DNA from: Luteimonas fraxinea
GTDB taxonomy: Bacteria > Pseudomonadota > Gammaproteobacteria > Xanthomonadales > Xanthomonadaceae
Reading direction: 5' to 3'
Length of the DNA stretch: 64,000 bases
Assembly (NCBI RefSeq): GCF_021233355.1
Contig: NZ_CP089507.1
Coordinates: 3,163,001 to 3,227,000, forward strand
Under the pieces are notes generated by a model. It saw only the letters and a program-made list of their open reading frames with translations. It made no database searches and was not told the origin of the DNA. Below are positions 41,486 through 51,263 of the stretch, one piece after another. The translations under genes were made by a program, and so were the position numbers. Each line of letters starts with the position of its first letter. The stretch's first letter is position 1.

Positions 41486-42985
41486 TCAGCGCTTGCCGCC
41501 GAGCAGGCTGCCCAGCAGGCCGCGCACAAGACGGTTGGTGATCGTGCGCGCGGCCTGTTTGCCGGCCGCCTCCACCACACCTTGGCGACGGCCAGTGCCG
41601 AACAGGAAGTCGTTGATCTTCTGCCCGGCGCCGCCTTCGGCAGGCGTGGCGTCGCGTGCGGTCTTCGCCGGCGGCGCCTTGGCCTGCGCGGTTGCGTCCT
41701 CGGCGCGTTTCGCGAGAAGCTCGGCCGCGGATTCGCGGTTGATGGCGGTGTCGTACTTGCCGCCGACCGGGCTGTTCGCACGCACCTGCGCACGCTCTTC
41801 CAGGGTGATCGCGCCCATGCGGCAGCGTGGCGGCGCGATCAGCGTGCGCTCGACCGGCATCGGCACGCCCTTGTCCTGCAGCGTGGACACCAGCGCTTCG
41901 CCGGTGCCGAGCTGGGAGATCGCACTGGCGACATCGAGCGCAGGATTCGGCACGAAAGTCTCGGCCGCCGTGCGCACCGCCTTCTGGTCGCGGGGCGTGA
42001 ACGCACGTAGTGCGTGCTGCACGCGATTGCCGAGCTGGCCGAGCACGTTGTCGGGCACGTCGTCGGGAAACTGCGAGCAGAAGTACACGCCCACGCCCTT
42101 GGAGCGGATCAGACGCACCACCTGTTCGATGCGTTGCTGCAGCGCGGCCGGCGCATCGTTGAACAGCAGGTGCGCCTCGTCGAAGATGAAAACGAGCTTG
42201 GGTTTGTCGAGATCACCGACTTCCGGCAGCGTCTCGAACAATTCCGACAGCAGCCACAGCAGGAAGCTCGAATACAGCCGCGGGCGCAGGATCAGCTGGT
42301 CGGCGGCGAGGATGCCGATCACGCCGCGACCATCGGTCGAGGTGCGCATCAGGTCGTTGAGTTCCAGCGCAGGCTCACCGAAGAAATGATCGCCGCCGTC
42401 CTGTTCAAGCCGCAGCAGCGAACGCTGGATTGCGGCCACTGATTGCGGGCTGACCAGGCCGTACTGCGTGGAAATATCCTTGCGCTCGTCGGTCACCACG
42501 CCCAGCAGTGCGCGCAGATCGGCGAGATCGAGCAGCAGCAGGCCGCGGTCGTCGGCGAGCTTGAACACGATGTCGAGCACGCCCGACTGGGTGTCGTTGA
42601 GTTCGAGGATGCGCGCGAGCAGCAGCGGGCCGACTTCGCTGACCGTCGTGCGCACCGGATGACCGAGCTTGCCGTAGAGATCCCAGAACACCACCGGGCT
42701 CGCGGCCGGCGCCCAGTCGGCGACGCCGATCTCGGCCGCGCGTGCGAGCAGCTTGTCGTTCGATGTGCCCGCGACCCCCAGTCCGGCGACATCGCCTTTG
42801 ACGTCGGCCATGAACACCGGCACGCCGATGCGCGAGAAGCCTTCAGCCAGCGTCATCAGGGTGACGGTTTTGCCGGTGCCGGTCGCGCCGGCGACGAGGC
42901 CGTGGCGGTTGCCGAGCTTCGGCAGCAGGTGGACGGGCCCGGCCTCGGGGGTGGTGACGGCTTTGCCGAGCAGGATCGGGTCCAT
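41486..42985 (-). CDS. HerA-type ATPase (DUF853)
   Basis: A 499-residue FtsK/HerA-superfamily P-loop ATPase of the DUF853 family (E. coli YjgR). Walker A is GATGTGKT near residue 33, Walker B is [12 protein letters not shown]; between are [30 protein letters not shown] and an arginine region [19 protein letters not shown]. The C-terminus is Ala/Lys-rich and ends in a Gly-rich [11 protein letters not shown]. The cellular role is not established. It is upstream of greB and the lipoprotein on the minus strand and divergent from the transglycosylase gene. Confidence 0.9.
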   Translation of the reverse strand: MDPILLGKAVTTPEAGPVHLLPKLGNRHGLVAGATGTGKTVTLMTLAEGFSRIGVPVFMADVKGDVAGLGVAGTSNDKLLARAAEIGVADWAPAASPVVFWDLYGKLGHPVRTTVSEVGPLLLARILELNDTQSGVLDIVFKLADDRGLLLLDLADLRALLGVVTDERKDISTQYGLVSPQSVAAIQRSLLRLEQDGGDHFFGEPALELNDLMRTSTDGRGVIGILAADQLILRPRLYSSFLLWLLSELFETLPEVGDLDKPKLVFIFDEAHLLFNDAPAALQQRIEQVVRLIRSKGVGVYFCSQFPDDVPDNVLGQLGNRVQHALRAFTPRDQKAVRTAAETFVPNPALDVASAISQLGTGEALVSTLQDKGVPMPVERTLIAPPRCRMGAITLEERAQVRANSPVGGKYDTAINRESAAELLAKRAEDATAQAKAPPAKTARDATPAEGGAGQKINDFLFGTGRRQGVVEAAGKQAARTITNRLVRGLLGSLLGGKR

Positions 42986-43112
42986 CGCGTGCGCGCTCCA
43001 TGAGGTGGATGCCGCGATTCTAGCGACTGCGTTGCAGTTCGCACTGCGCGCCTTGCCGCGCCGCGACGGGCAGGGCTACCCTGCGGGCCCTGTCTGCTGG
43101 ACCCCCGTCACG

Positions 43113-44672
43113 ATGCGAGATTCCGTTTCCACGACGCTGCGCCTGGGCGCCCTCGCGCTGGCGCTCGCGCTGGCCGCTACGGCTACCGATGCGAACGCGC
43201 AGTCGCGCCGCGACCGCGAAGCCGGCGAGGCGCTCAACCAGCGCATGCTCGATGCCGAAGCCCGCTACCGGCAGGCACTGGTGCAGATCGCCAACGACGA
43301 TCCGGCAGGCATGACGGCCAGCAATGCGGCGCTGGAGGACATGGAAGACGTGATGCTGGCCTGCGAGAAGCAGCGCGGCTGCAGCGTTCCGCAGTTGCTG
43401 ACGACCTACAAGCGCCTGCTCAAGTCCGATGCCGATGCGCAGGCCGGGCAGGGGCCCGAGGACGCCGACGTCGATGGCCTCGAAGGCACGCTGCCGACCG
43501 CCGATGTGCCGGCCGCCGCCAGCGCCTCGGCGTTGCTGGCCGAGGACGAGCGCTTCAAGCGCATGGTCCAGCTCAATCCCGCCGTGCAGGCGTCGATCCG
43601 CCGCTGGCTCACCGACATGCGCGTGTCGCTGATGACCAGCCACGAGAACTACCAGTACATGCAGCACCTGATGTCGCCGGCGTTCAAGCGCAGCGGTCTG
43701 CCCGAGGCGCTGCTGTTCGGCATCATGGCCAAGGAGTCCAACGGCCGCGTGCATGCGCGCTCGCGCGCAGGCGCTGCCGGTCCGCTGCAGTTCATGCCGG
43801 CGACCGGGCGCCGCTTCGGCCTCGGCCCGGACGGCACCGGTTTCGACACGCGCTACGACCCGCGCCTGTCGGCCGACGCGGCCGCGGTGTATCTCAACGA
43901 GCGCTTCGCCCAGCACGGCAACGAGATCGAATACTGGCTCGCCGGCTACAACGGCGGCGAAGGTCGCGCGTTGCGCGTGTATCGCGAAGCGGCAGGCCGC
44001 AGCTTCTGGGATCCGGACGTCTACAACCAGTTCCCGGCCGAGACCAAGGACTACGTGCCGATGGTGATCGCCGCGGCGTGGCTGTATCTGCACCCGCAGG
44101 AATACGGCCTGACGTTCCCGAAGATCGACACGCGCCCGGCGACGTTTACCCTCGAGCGCCCGGCATCGATCTACGAGCTGACGATCTGCCTCGGCAACGG
44201 CAACACCCGCGACGGCTACATGCGCGCGCTGCGCAACCTCAACCCCAGCTATGAAGCCGAGAGCCTGCTCCCGGTCGGCACCACGCTCGCCGGCACCACG
44301 CGCATGGCCAGCCTGTACAAGCGCTGGTGCGTGCGCGGCGAACGCGCCGATCTAGCGGCCGAACTGGTCAACAGTGATCCACGCGCGGCGATCGTGCGCA
44401 CCGGTGCGATCGAAGTGCTGTCGACCGAGGGCGACCCGCCGCCGGCTGCGGTGCCGCCGTCCGCTGCCGCGCCGCGTCCGCCGGAGGCTGCGCCTGCACC
44501 GGCGCCCGCACCCGCACGCACGCATCGCGTGGCGCGTGGCGAAACGCTCGGCAGCATCGCCCAGCGCTACGGCTGCGATGTGCCGGTGCTGGCGCGTGCG
44601 AACGGCCTGCGCGCGCCGGCGTATGCACTGCGGCAGGGGCAGTCGTTGACGTTGGAGGGGTGTTCGCGCTGA
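43113..44672 (+). CDS. mltD: Membrane-bound lytic murein transglycosylase D-like protein
   Basis: A 519-residue exported peptidoglycan lyase. A signal peptide (LGALALALALAATATDANA) is followed by a region of unknown fold, an SLT domain with catalytic Glu208 in [26 protein letters not shown] pieces and the YNGGEGRALR motif, a C-terminal MltD-associated segment, an Ala/Pro-rich linker (about 445-468) and one LysM domain (HRVARGETLGSIAQRYGCD). E. coli MltD has two LysM domains; here one is visible. ATG 43113; no lipobox is seen, so it may be periplasmic instead of anchored. Confidence 0.9.
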   Translation: MRDSVSTTLRLGALALALALAATATDANAQSRRDREAGEALNQRMLDAEARYRQALVQIANDDPAGMTASNAALEDMEDVMLACEKQRGCSVPQLLTTYKRLLKSDADAQAGQGPEDADVDGLEGTLPTADVPAAASASALLAEDERFKRMVQLNPAVQASIRRWLTDMRVSLMTSHENYQYMQHLMSPAFKRSGLPEALLFGIMAKESNGRVHARSRAGAAGPLQFMPATGRRFGLGPDGTGFDTRYDPRLSADAAAVYLNERFAQHGNEIEYWLAGYNGGEGRALRVYREAAGRSFWDPDVYNQFPAETKDYVPMVIAAAWLYLHPQEYGLTFPKIDTRPATFTLERPASIYELTICLGNGNTRDGYMRALRNLNPSYEAESLLPVGTTLAGTTRMASLYKRWCVRGERADLAAELVNSDPRAAIVRTGAIEVLSTEGDPPPAAVPPSAAAPRPPEAAPAPAPAPARTHRVARGETLGSIAQRYGCDVPVLARANGLRAPAYALRQGQSLTLEGCSR

Positions 44673-44727
44673 GGGTGGCGTCGTTTCGACGTGCTCGCCA
44701 ACTCTCACTAGCCTGGAAACCTGCACC

Positions 44728-44860
44728 TCTCCCTTTGGGAGAGAGCCTGCCCCGGACTTGATTCGGGGCCGGCGCGCGCAGCGCGTCGGGTGAGGGCGGG
44801 GTTGTCTTGCAAAGCGACAAAAGCACCCTCACCCCAACCCCTCTCCCGGCGGGAGAGGGG
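44728..44860. repeat. Palindrome cluster (interspersed repeat candidate)
   Basis: Between the transglycosylase and psd there are four nested or tandem inverted repeats: CTCTCCC-TTT-GGGAGAG (44728-44744), GCCCCG/CGGGGC (44750-44769), GGGTGAGGG/CCCTCACCC (44788-44796 with 44826-44834) and CCCCTCTCCC-GGC-GGGAGAGGGG (44838-44860). Repeats with this CCCTCACC...CCTCTCCC theme are common between genes in high-GC proteobacteria. A related core (CCCAACCC-TTCCCC) recurs at 57802. Confidence 0.8.
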
Positions 44861-44912
44861 CTCGGGATTGCGGAGATCTTCGCGTTGCTGAAATCGGCGC
44901 CGCGCGCCGCTT

Positions 44913-45761
44913 TCAGTCGGCTGTCCGCACCGCCAGCCGCTGCCCCAACCGCACCGGCGATTCGGCGTGCAGCGACGGCTCCAGATCGGCCACACCCTTC
45001 GGCAACAGCACGATCACCGTCGAGCCGTAATTGAAGCGCGCCATTTCTTCGAAGCGCTGCAGGGTGATGCCCCGGCCGCGCCAGTCCTTGCGCTGGATGC
45101 GGTCGCCATAGGCGGGAATTTCCTCGCCGCTCCAGACCGTTTCCACGCCCGAGACCAGCAGCGCGCCGACCATGACCTGCACCATCGGGCCGAAGTCGGT
45201 GTCGAAGTGGCAGACCAGACGCTCGTTGCGGGCGAACAGGCGCGGCACCTTCGACACCGCGGCGGTGCCCACGCTGAAAAGCCGGCCGGGCACGTGCACG
45301 GTTTCGCGCAGCGTGCCGGTCCACGGCATGTGCACGCGGTGGTAGTCGCGCGGCGAGAGGTAGACCGTCGCGAAGCTGCCGTCCAGATACGGAACGGCGT
45401 CGGCCGCATCGCCGAGCAGTTCGGCGACGGTGAACGACTGCCCCTTGGCCTGGAAGATGCGGCCCGCTTCGATCGGGCCGCACTGGCTGATATGGCCATC
45501 GGCCGGCATCACCAGTGCACGCGGATCGGGATCGGCAACGCGCGCGCCCTCGCGCAGGGCGCGGGTGAAGAACGCATTGAAGCTGGCGTATGACTCGGGA
45601 TCGGAATTCGCCGCTTCCGACAGGTCGACACCGAACTTGCGCACCACGGTGTCGATCAGCCAGCGGCGCGTGCCGGGGTTCTGCGAATACGCCAGGCGCC
45701 GCGCCAGCGACGACAGATAGCGGTGCGGCAGGGCGTAGGTCAGCGAGGTGACGAGACTCAT
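44913..45761 (-). CDS. psd: Phosphatidylserine decarboxylase proenzyme
   Basis: A 282-residue inner-membrane pyruvoyl enzyme making phosphatidylethanolamine. Seen: [57 protein letters not shown] [10 protein letters not shown] and the cleavage site [13 protein letters not shown]. Ser247 of GST becomes the pyruvoyl group after cleavage; tyrosine replaces the usual leucine of the LGST motif. The ATG overlaps the sco1 stop by four bases, so the gene is coupled to sco1 upstream. Confidence 0.95.
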   Translation of the reverse strand: MSLVTSLTYALPHRYLSSLARRLAYSQNPGTRRWLIDTVVRKFGVDLSEAANSDPESYASFNAFFTRALREGARVADPDPRALVMPADGHISQCGPIEAGRIFQAKGQSFTVAELLGDAADAVPYLDGSFATVYLSPRDYHRVHMPWTGTLRETVHVPGRLFSVGTAAVSKVPRLFARNERLVCHFDTDFGPMVQVMVGALLVSGVETVWSGEEIPAYGDRIQRKDWRGRGITLQRFEEMARFNYGSTVIVLLPKGVADLEPSLHAESPVRLGQRLAVRTAD

Positions 45762-46423
45762 GGGCGGTGCTCGGCGGTCAGGCGCAGCAGATCGGCGGCC
45801 ACGGCCTCGGGGCGCGGGGTTTCGGCGTTGAGCACGCTGCCCGAGACCACGCCTGCCATGCGGCCCTGCGGATCGAGCACGGCCAGCGAGGCGCTGTGGT
45901 CGACGGTGTAGGCGCCGTCAGGCGCGTCGCGGTCCAACGGCACCTTGGCGAACACCATCGACAGCGAACGCGCGAAGCGCTCCAGCGACGGGATGTCCGC
46001 GGTCGCGGCCAGCGTGTCGCGGTGGAAGGCATGCGCGTAGTCGCCGAGGCGTTCGGGGGTGTCGCGATCGGGATCGACGGACACGAACAGCACGCGCGGA
46101 CGCGTTGCTTCGGGCAGCGCTTCCCACTGGCGCTGCGCCTGGGCGAGATGGGTCAGCGTCATCGGGCAGATGTCGGGACAGTGGGTGAAGCCGATGAACA
46201 CCAGTGTCCAGTGACCAGCGAGTTCGCCCGGCAGTAGCTGGGTGCCATCGGACTGCTGCAGCGCGAAATCGGGCAGATCGCGCGGCGCCGGATACAGCTG
46301 CACGACCTCCAGCTGCGGCGCGGCGGCGCTGCCGCTCGAGGCGAAATACTTCTGCGCGACCAGCAGGCCGAGCCCGCCGGCGAGCGCGACGCAGAGAATG
46401 ACGAGGGTGGTCCTGTTGAACAT
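45758..46423 (-). CDS. sco1: SCO1/SenC-family copper chaperone
   Basis: A 221-residue thioredoxin-fold protein with one N-terminal membrane anchor ([17 protein letters not shown]) facing the periplasm. The copper ligands are Cys82 and Cys86 in THCPDICP and His176 in YTVDHSASL; the [14 protein letters not shown] segment is typical. It delivers copper to the CuA site of cytochrome c oxidase. No oxidase genes are in view. It is translated with psd (ATGA overlap), and is divergent from prmB. Confidence 0.94.
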   Translation of the reverse strand: MFNRTTLVILCVALAGGLGLLVAQKYFASSGSAAAPQLEVVQLYPAPRDLPDFALQQSDGTQLLPGELAGHWTLVFIGFTHCPDICPMTLTHLAQAQRQWEALPEATRPRVLFVSVDPDRDTPERLGDYAHAFHRDTLAATADIPSLERFARSLSMVFAKVPLDRDAPDGAYTVDHSASLAVLDPQGRMAGVVSGSVLNAETPRPEAVAADLLRLTAEHRP

Positions 46424-46493
46424 CGCGAAGTCCGGTTCGAGCGCCGGGCATGATAACCGGCGCGCCTGTCGGGGCCGTGGCGGGGCGGTGACC

Positions 46494-46499
46494 TATAAT
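46494..46499 (+). promoter_or_regulatory. -10 box of prmB
   Basis: A perfect TATAAT lies 36 bases before the prmB ATG in the gap shared with sco1. The region where a -35 box would fall is G-rich and has no good match. Confidence 0.45.
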
Positions 46500-46534
46500 C
46501 CGCGTCCATCAAGCCGTCCCGAGCTCCGCGCGCC

Positions 46535-47506
46535 ATGACCGAAGAACTGCAGACGATCGTCGACCTGATCCGCTACGGCGCCAGCCGCTTCAACGCCGCC
46601 GGCCTCACCTTCGGCCACAGCTACGACAACGCGATCGACGAAGCCACCCAGCTGACCCTGCACGCGCTGCATCTGCCGCACGACCTGAGCCCCGTCTACG
46701 GCCAGTCGCGGGTCACGCTGGCGGAGAAGGAAGACGTGCTGGCGCTGTTCCTGCGCCGCATCGAGGACCGCATGCCGGCCGCGTATCTGACCGGCGAGGC
46801 CTGGTTCGCCGGCTTGAGCTTCAAGTCCGATGCGCGCGCGCTGGTGCCGCGTTCGCCGATCGCCGAACTGATCCTCGCCGGCTTCGAGCCCTGGCTCGGC
46901 GGCCGCGAAGTGCGCCGCGCGCTGGACCTGTGCACCGGTTCGGGCTGCATCGCGATCGCGATGGCGCACCACAACCCGGACTGGCACGTCGACGGCATCG
47001 ATCTCAGCGACGAAGCCCTGACGCTCGCCGCCGAGAACGAAAAGCGGCTCGAAGTGCGCAACACGCGCTTCCTCAAATCCGATCTGTTCGACGGCCTGCA
47101 GGGCGAGCACTACGACCTGATCGTCACCAATCCGCCCTACGTCACCAATGACGAGACCGACGCGCTGCCGCAGGAATACGGCTACGAGCCCGAGATGGGC
47201 CTGCGCGCCGGCGACGACGGCCTGGACCTCGTGCTGAAGATCCTGCGCGACGCTCCGCTGCATCTGACCGAAGACGGCCTGCTAATCTGCGAAGTCGGCG
47301 AGTCCGAGCAGCACCTGATCAAGCTGCTGCCCGAGCTGCCGCTGTTCTGGATCGAATTCCAGGTCGGCCAGATGGGGATCTTCGTCGTCGAGCGCCACGA
47401 CCTGGTCACGCACAGCGCGAAGATCACGCAACTGGCGGCGGCGCGCGAGGGCAAGACTGCGGCTGCCGTCGCGGCGACGGTGAGTGCGGGGGCGGGGTTG
47501 TTCTGA
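46535..47506 (+). CDS. prmB: Ribosomal protein uL3 N5-glutamine methyltransferase
   Basis: A 323-residue SAM-dependent methyltransferase that modifies a glutamine of ribosomal protein L3. Motif I is ALDLCTGSGCIAIAMA, motif IV is IVTNPPYV (NPPY, the glutamine-methylating signature), and EPEMGLRAGDDGLD follows. The N-terminal helical domain (LTLAEKEDVLALFLRRIEDRMPAAYLTGEAWFAGL) favours PrmB over PrmC, as does its place directly before aroC, a conserved pair. The tail after about residue 300 is Ala-rich. Confidence 0.95.
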   Translation: MTEELQTIVDLIRYGASRFNAAGLTFGHSYDNAIDEATQLTLHALHLPHDLSPVYGQSRVTLAEKEDVLALFLRRIEDRMPAAYLTGEAWFAGLSFKSDARALVPRSPIAELILAGFEPWLGGREVRRALDLCTGSGCIAIAMAHHNPDWHVDGIDLSDEALTLAAENEKRLEVRNTRFLKSDLFDGLQGEHYDLIVTNPPYVTNDETDALPQEYGYEPEMGLRAGDDGLDLVLKILRDAPLHLTEDGLLICEVGESEQHLIKLLPELPLFWIEFQVGQMGIFVVERHDLVTHSAKITQLAAAREGKTAAAVAATVSAGAGLF

Positions 47507-47573
47507 GCGCGTAGTGTTCCGCGCTTGGCATGAAGCTCAAGATCCAGTTCATTCGCGCGAACGCCTAAAGCGT

Positions 47574-47645
47574 CGTCATCCCAGCGAAAGCTGGGATCCA
47601 GTTTGATTTTCCCGGAATGGGCCAGATCAAAATGGGCCCCAGCTT
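47574..47645. repeat. Nested palindromic repeat (REP-like)
   Basis: Starts with CGTCATCCCAGC-GAAA-GCTGGGAT, a form of the widespread CGTCATTCCCGC-GAAA-GCGGGAA family: stem ATCCCAGC/GCTGGGAT (47578-47597) on a GAAA tetraloop. The right arm also belongs to a longer inverted repeat, AAGCTGGG (47588-47595) with CCCAGCTT (47638-47645) and inner TTTGAT/ATCAAA (47603-47608, 47626-47631). It sits in the 313-base gap between prmB and aroC; the rest of that gap shows no gene. Confidence 0.8.
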
Positions 47646-47819
47646 GAGTAGACATGCGTCTGTTGAAAGCCGCTGGGGCGACGAGCGAAAAAACATCGCT
47701 CCAGGGGGAAGCGTTCCGAACCCCAACGGTTCGCTCCGAAACCATGCGTCCACGCGCGTCCCGCTCGCGTTAAGCTTGCCGGCCCGCGTTTTCGTGCTGC
47801 GTCGCCCGACGCCCGTCCC

Positions 47820-48938
47820 ATGTCCAGCAACAGCTTCGGTCAACTGTTCACCGTCACGACCTTCGGCGAAAGCCATGGTCCGGCGATCGGCTGCGTGGTC
47901 GATGGCTGCCCGCCGGGCATCGCGCTCGCGGTCGAGGATTTCGAACACGATCTGGCCCGGCGCGCGACCGGCAAGACCCGGCACACCTCGGCGCGGCGCG
48001 AGGCCGACGCGGTCGAGATCCTCAGCGGCGTTTATGAAGGCGTGACCACGGGTACGCCGATCGCGCTGCTGATCCGCAACACCGATGCGCGCAGCAAGGA
48101 CTACGGCAACATCGCCCGGCAGTTCCGGCCCGGGCATGCCGATTACGCCTACTGGCAGAAGTACGGCATCCGCGATCCGCGCGGTGGCGGCCGCTCGTCG
48201 GCGCGCGAGACCACGATGCGCGTCGCCGCGGCGGTGATCGCCAAGAAGTGGCTGCATGATCGCTTCGGCGTGCGCGTGCATGGCTATCTGTCGCAGCTGG
48301 GCGAGATCGTGCCGGTGCAGTTCGACAGCGCCGCGATCGACTGGGACGTCGTCGAATCGAATCCGTTCTTCTGGCCCGACGCCGCGCAGGTGCCCGAGCT
48401 CGAAACCTACATGGACGCGCTGCGCAAATCCGGCGATTCCGTCGGTGCACGCGTGACCGCCGTCGCCGACGGTGTGCCGCCGGGCTGGGGCGAGCCGATC
48501 TACGGCAAGCTCGATGGCGATCTGGCCGCGGCGATGATGTCGATCAATGCGGTCAAGGGCGTCGACATCGGCGCCGGTTTCGCCTCGATTGCGCAGAAAG
48601 GCAGTGAGCACCGCGACCTGATGACGCCGCAGGGCTTCGCGTCGAATCATGCTGGCGGCGTGCTCGGCGGCATCAGTACCGGCCAGCAGATCGTGGTGTC
48701 GACGGCGTTCAAGCCGACGTCCAGCCTGCGTCTGCCGGCCCATGGCCTGGACACCGACGGCCACACGGTCGAAGTGATCACCACCGGTCGCCACGACCCC
48801 TGCGTCGGTATCCGCGCGACGCCGATCTGCGAGGCGATGCTCGCGCTGGTGCTGATGGACCAGGCGCTGCGCCATCGCGCGCAGTGCGGCGATGTCGGCA
48901 CCGTGACGCCGCGGATTCCGGGGCGCATCGATGGCTGA
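47820..48938 (+). CDS. aroC: Chorismate synthase
   Basis: A 372-residue FMN-dependent enzyme for the last common step of aromatic synthesis. Seen: [64 protein letters not shown] signature, [14 protein letters not shown] and [17 protein letters not shown]. The Arg, His and Asp residues of the FMN and substrate site are retained. ATG 47820. It overlaps the following dehydrogenase by eight bases. Confidence 0.97.
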   Translation: MSSNSFGQLFTVTTFGESHGPAIGCVVDGCPPGIALAVEDFEHDLARRATGKTRHTSARREADAVEILSGVYEGVTTGTPIALLIRNTDARSKDYGNIARQFRPGHADYAYWQKYGIRDPRGGGRSSARETTMRVAAAVIAKKWLHDRFGVRVHGYLSQLGEIVPVQFDSAAIDWDVVESNPFFWPDAAQVPELETYMDALRKSGDSVGARVTAVADGVPPGWGEPIYGKLDGDLAAAMMSINAVKGVDIGAGFASIAQKGSEHRDLMTPQGFASNHAGGVLGGISTGQQIVVSTAFKPTSSLRLPAHGLDTDGHTVEVITTGRHDPCVGIRATPICEAMLALVLMDQALRHRAQCGDVGTVTPRIPGRIDG

Positions 48939-49956
48939 GTCGCGTCCGAAGGTCTGGGTGTCGCAGCCGCTGTTCGACGACATCGTCGAGCGCTTGCACG
49001 CGCATTTCGATGTGGTGCAGGTGCCGGACGTCAGTGAACACGACGCCGCTGCCATCGCCGCCGCGCTGCGGGAGGTCGATGGCGCGCTGGTGACGCTCAA
49101 CGAGCGCATCTGCAGCGACGCGATCGCCGATGCAGCGAAGCTGCGCGCAGTCGCCAACGTCGGCGTCGGCTACAACAATCTCGATGTGCCGGCGCTGCAT
49201 GCGCGCGACATCGTGGCGACCAACACGCCCGACGTGCTGACCGAGACCACGGCCGATTTCGGCTTCGCGCTGATGATGGCCGCCGCACGCCGCGTCACCG
49301 AGGCCGAGCGCAATCTGCGCGCGGGCAAGTGGCAGGGCTGGAACTTCAAGGGTCTGCTCGGCGCCGATCTGCACGGCAGCACGCTGGGCATTCTCGGCAT
49401 GGGCCGGATCGGGCAGGGCATTGCGAAGCGTGCGTCCGGCTTCGACATGCGCGTGATCTATCACAACCGCAGCCGCTTGCCGGTTGATGTCGAGCGCACA
49501 TTCAACGCGTCGTATGTCGATTTCGACACGCTGTTCGCGCAGGCTGATCACCTGGTGCTCGTGCTGCCGTACTCGGCCGCCAGCCACCACATCGTCGACG
49601 CGGCCGCACTGGCGAAGATGCAGCCCACGGCGACGCTGACCAATATCGCCCGTGGCGGCATCGTGGACGAAGTCGCGCTGGCCGATGCGCTCGCGAACGG
49701 CCGCCTGGCCTCGGCCGCACTCGACGTGTTCGAAGGCGAGCCCGCGGTCGATCCACGCCTGCTCGCGCTGGACAACATCGTGCTCACCCCGCACATCGCC
49801 AGCGGCAGTCTCGCCACGCGGCGCGCGATGGTCACGCTCGCGGTCGACAACCTGATCGCCGCGCTCGGCGCGGGTCCGGATGCGGGTCATCCGCCGAGCC
49901 CGATCGCGCCGGCTAAACAAGACGCCATCGACGTGAAACGTCCGGGAACCGCCTGA
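48931..49956 (+). CDS. ghrB: 2-hydroxyacid dehydrogenase (glyoxylate/hydroxypyruvate reductase type)
   Basis: A 341-residue D-2-hydroxyacid dehydrogenase. The NAD(P) motif is [18 protein letters not shown] (GxGxxG), with YHNRSR after it pointing to NADP preference (Arg after the beta-2 strand); the catalytic Arg, Glu and His lie in [18 protein letters not shown] and LTPHIASGS. GhrB is the best family guess; the true substrate could be another 2-ketoacid. The ATG overlaps the aroC stop (ATGGCTGA), indicating coupled translation. asd follows after 91 bases. Confidence 0.85.
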   Translation: MAESRPKVWVSQPLFDDIVERLHAHFDVVQVPDVSEHDAAAIAAALREVDGALVTLNERICSDAIADAAKLRAVANVGVGYNNLDVPALHARDIVATNTPDVLTETTADFGFALMMAAARRVTEAERNLRAGKWQGWNFKGLLGADLHGSTLGILGMGRIGQGIAKRASGFDMRVIYHNRSRLPVDVERTFNASYVDFDTLFAQADHLVLVLPYSAASHHIVDAAALAKMQPTATLTNIARGGIVDEVALADALANGRLASAALDVFEGEPAVDPRLLALDNIVLTPHIASGSLATRRAMVTLAVDNLIAALGAGPDAGHPPSPIAPAKQDAIDVKRPGTA

Positions 49957-50047
49957 GCGTCAGGGGCGGGCGGTTCCCCGAAGCCCACGCAATGCAGCGC
50001 CCGCGCGTTCCGCGCGACCTACGTCCAGATCTTTAGAGAAGTGTGCA

Positions 50048-51076
50048 ATGTCCAGCTCCCAGAACCGCCGTTTCCGCGTTGCCGTCGTCGGTGCCACTGG
50101 CGCCGTCGGCGAGACCATGCTGTCGATCCTCGCCGAGCGTGATTTCCCCGTGTCCGAACTCGTGCCGCTCGCCAGTGAGCGCTCGGCCGGCACCACCGTG
50201 AAGTTCGGCGGCGACGACATCGTCGTGCAGGATCTCGCCACCTTCGATCCCGCCGGCATCGACATCGCCCTGTTCTCGGCAGGCGGCGACACCAGCAAGG
50301 CCTACGCGCCCAAGTTCGCTGCAGCCGGCGCCGTTGTCATCGACAACAGCTCCGCGTTCCGTTACGACGACGACGTGCCGCTGGTGATCAGCGAGGTCAA
50401 TCCGGAAGCGGCCCGCCAGCGTCCGCGCGGCATCATCGCCAACCCCAACTGCTCGACGATGCAGATGCTGGTCGCGCTCGCACCGCTGCATCGCAAGGCA
50501 GGCATCGTGCGCATCAACGTGTCGACCTACCAGTCAGTATCGGGCGCGGGACGCTCCGCGATGGAAGAACTCGGCCGCCAGACCGGCGACCTGCTGAACT
50601 TCCGCAGCATCGATCCGCAGAAGTTTCCGGTGCAGATCGCGTTCAACCTGATCCCGCAGATCGACGCGTTCCTCGAAAACGGCTTCACCAAGGAAGAGAT
50701 GAAGCTGGTCTGGGAGACCCACAAGATCCTCGGCGACGACAGCATTCTGGTGAATCCCACTGCGGTGCGCGTGCCGGTGTTCTACGGCCATTCGGAATCC
50801 GTCGCCGTCGAACTGCGCGAGCGCATCACCGTTGACGAAGCGCGCGCGATCCTCGCGACCGCGCCGGGCGTGGAAGTCGTCGACGAGCGCGTGAGCGGTG
50901 GCTGGCCGACGCCGGTCACGCACGCCTCGGGTCGCGACCCGGTCTTCGTCGGCCGCATCCGCGAGGATCTCTCGCACCCGAACGGCCTCAACCTGTGGAT
51001 CGTCGCCGACAACATCCGCAAGGGCGCCGCGCTCAACGCGGTGCAGGTCGCCGAACTGGTCGCCGCCGAGGGCTGA
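50048..51076 (+). CDS. asd: Aspartate-semialdehyde dehydrogenase
   Basis: A 342-residue NADP enzyme that reduces aspartyl phosphate, feeding lysine/DAP, threonine and methionine. Seen: VVGATGAVGETMLSIL, SAGG-DTSKAYAPKF, the catalytic Cys135 in IIANPNCST, QSVSGAGRSAMEEL, and catalytic His in RVPVFYGHSESV. The length and 'fungal/USG-1-like' pattern differ from E. coli Asd and match Pseudomonas and Xanthomonas forms. A GAGAAG ribosome site precedes ATG 50048. asd-fimV-truA-trpF is a conserved order in pseudomonads and relatives. Confidence 0.96.
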   Translation: MSSSQNRRFRVAVVGATGAVGETMLSILAERDFPVSELVPLASERSAGTTVKFGGDDIVVQDLATFDPAGIDIALFSAGGDTSKAYAPKFAAAGAVVIDNSSAFRYDDDVPLVISEVNPEAARQRPRGIIANPNCSTMQMLVALAPLHRKAGIVRINVSTYQSVSGAGRSAMEELGRQTGDLLNFRSIDPQKFPVQIAFNLIPQIDAFLENGFTKEEMKLVWETHKILGDDSILVNPTAVRVPVFYGHSESVAVELRERITVDEARAILATAPGVEVVDERVSGGWPTPVTHASGRDPVFVGRIREDLSHPNGLNLWIVADNIRKGAALNAVQVAELVAAEG

Positions 51077-51129
51077 GCCCGCGCGATGCCGCGTCGCAGC
51101 CACGGCTGCGGCGTATTGCGTGGATACTG

Positions 51130-51154
51130 GCGCGATGCGGTGGACGCATCGCGC
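51130..51154 (+). terminator. Hairpin between asd and fimV
   Basis: A perfect 10-bp stem GCGCGATGCG/CGCATCGCGC with a GTGGA loop, about 55 bases after the asd stop. There is no T run, so it may be an incomplete terminator or a transcript stabiliser. Confidence 0.45.
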
Positions 51155-51263
51155 GTTGCGGAGCGGGAGTCCGCGCCGCTACAGTCGCCGGATGAATCCG
51201 GATCATCGGCAGCAGACCCGGCAATGCCGGGTGGGGCAAGCCCGCAAGAAACAGGGGATGTTC

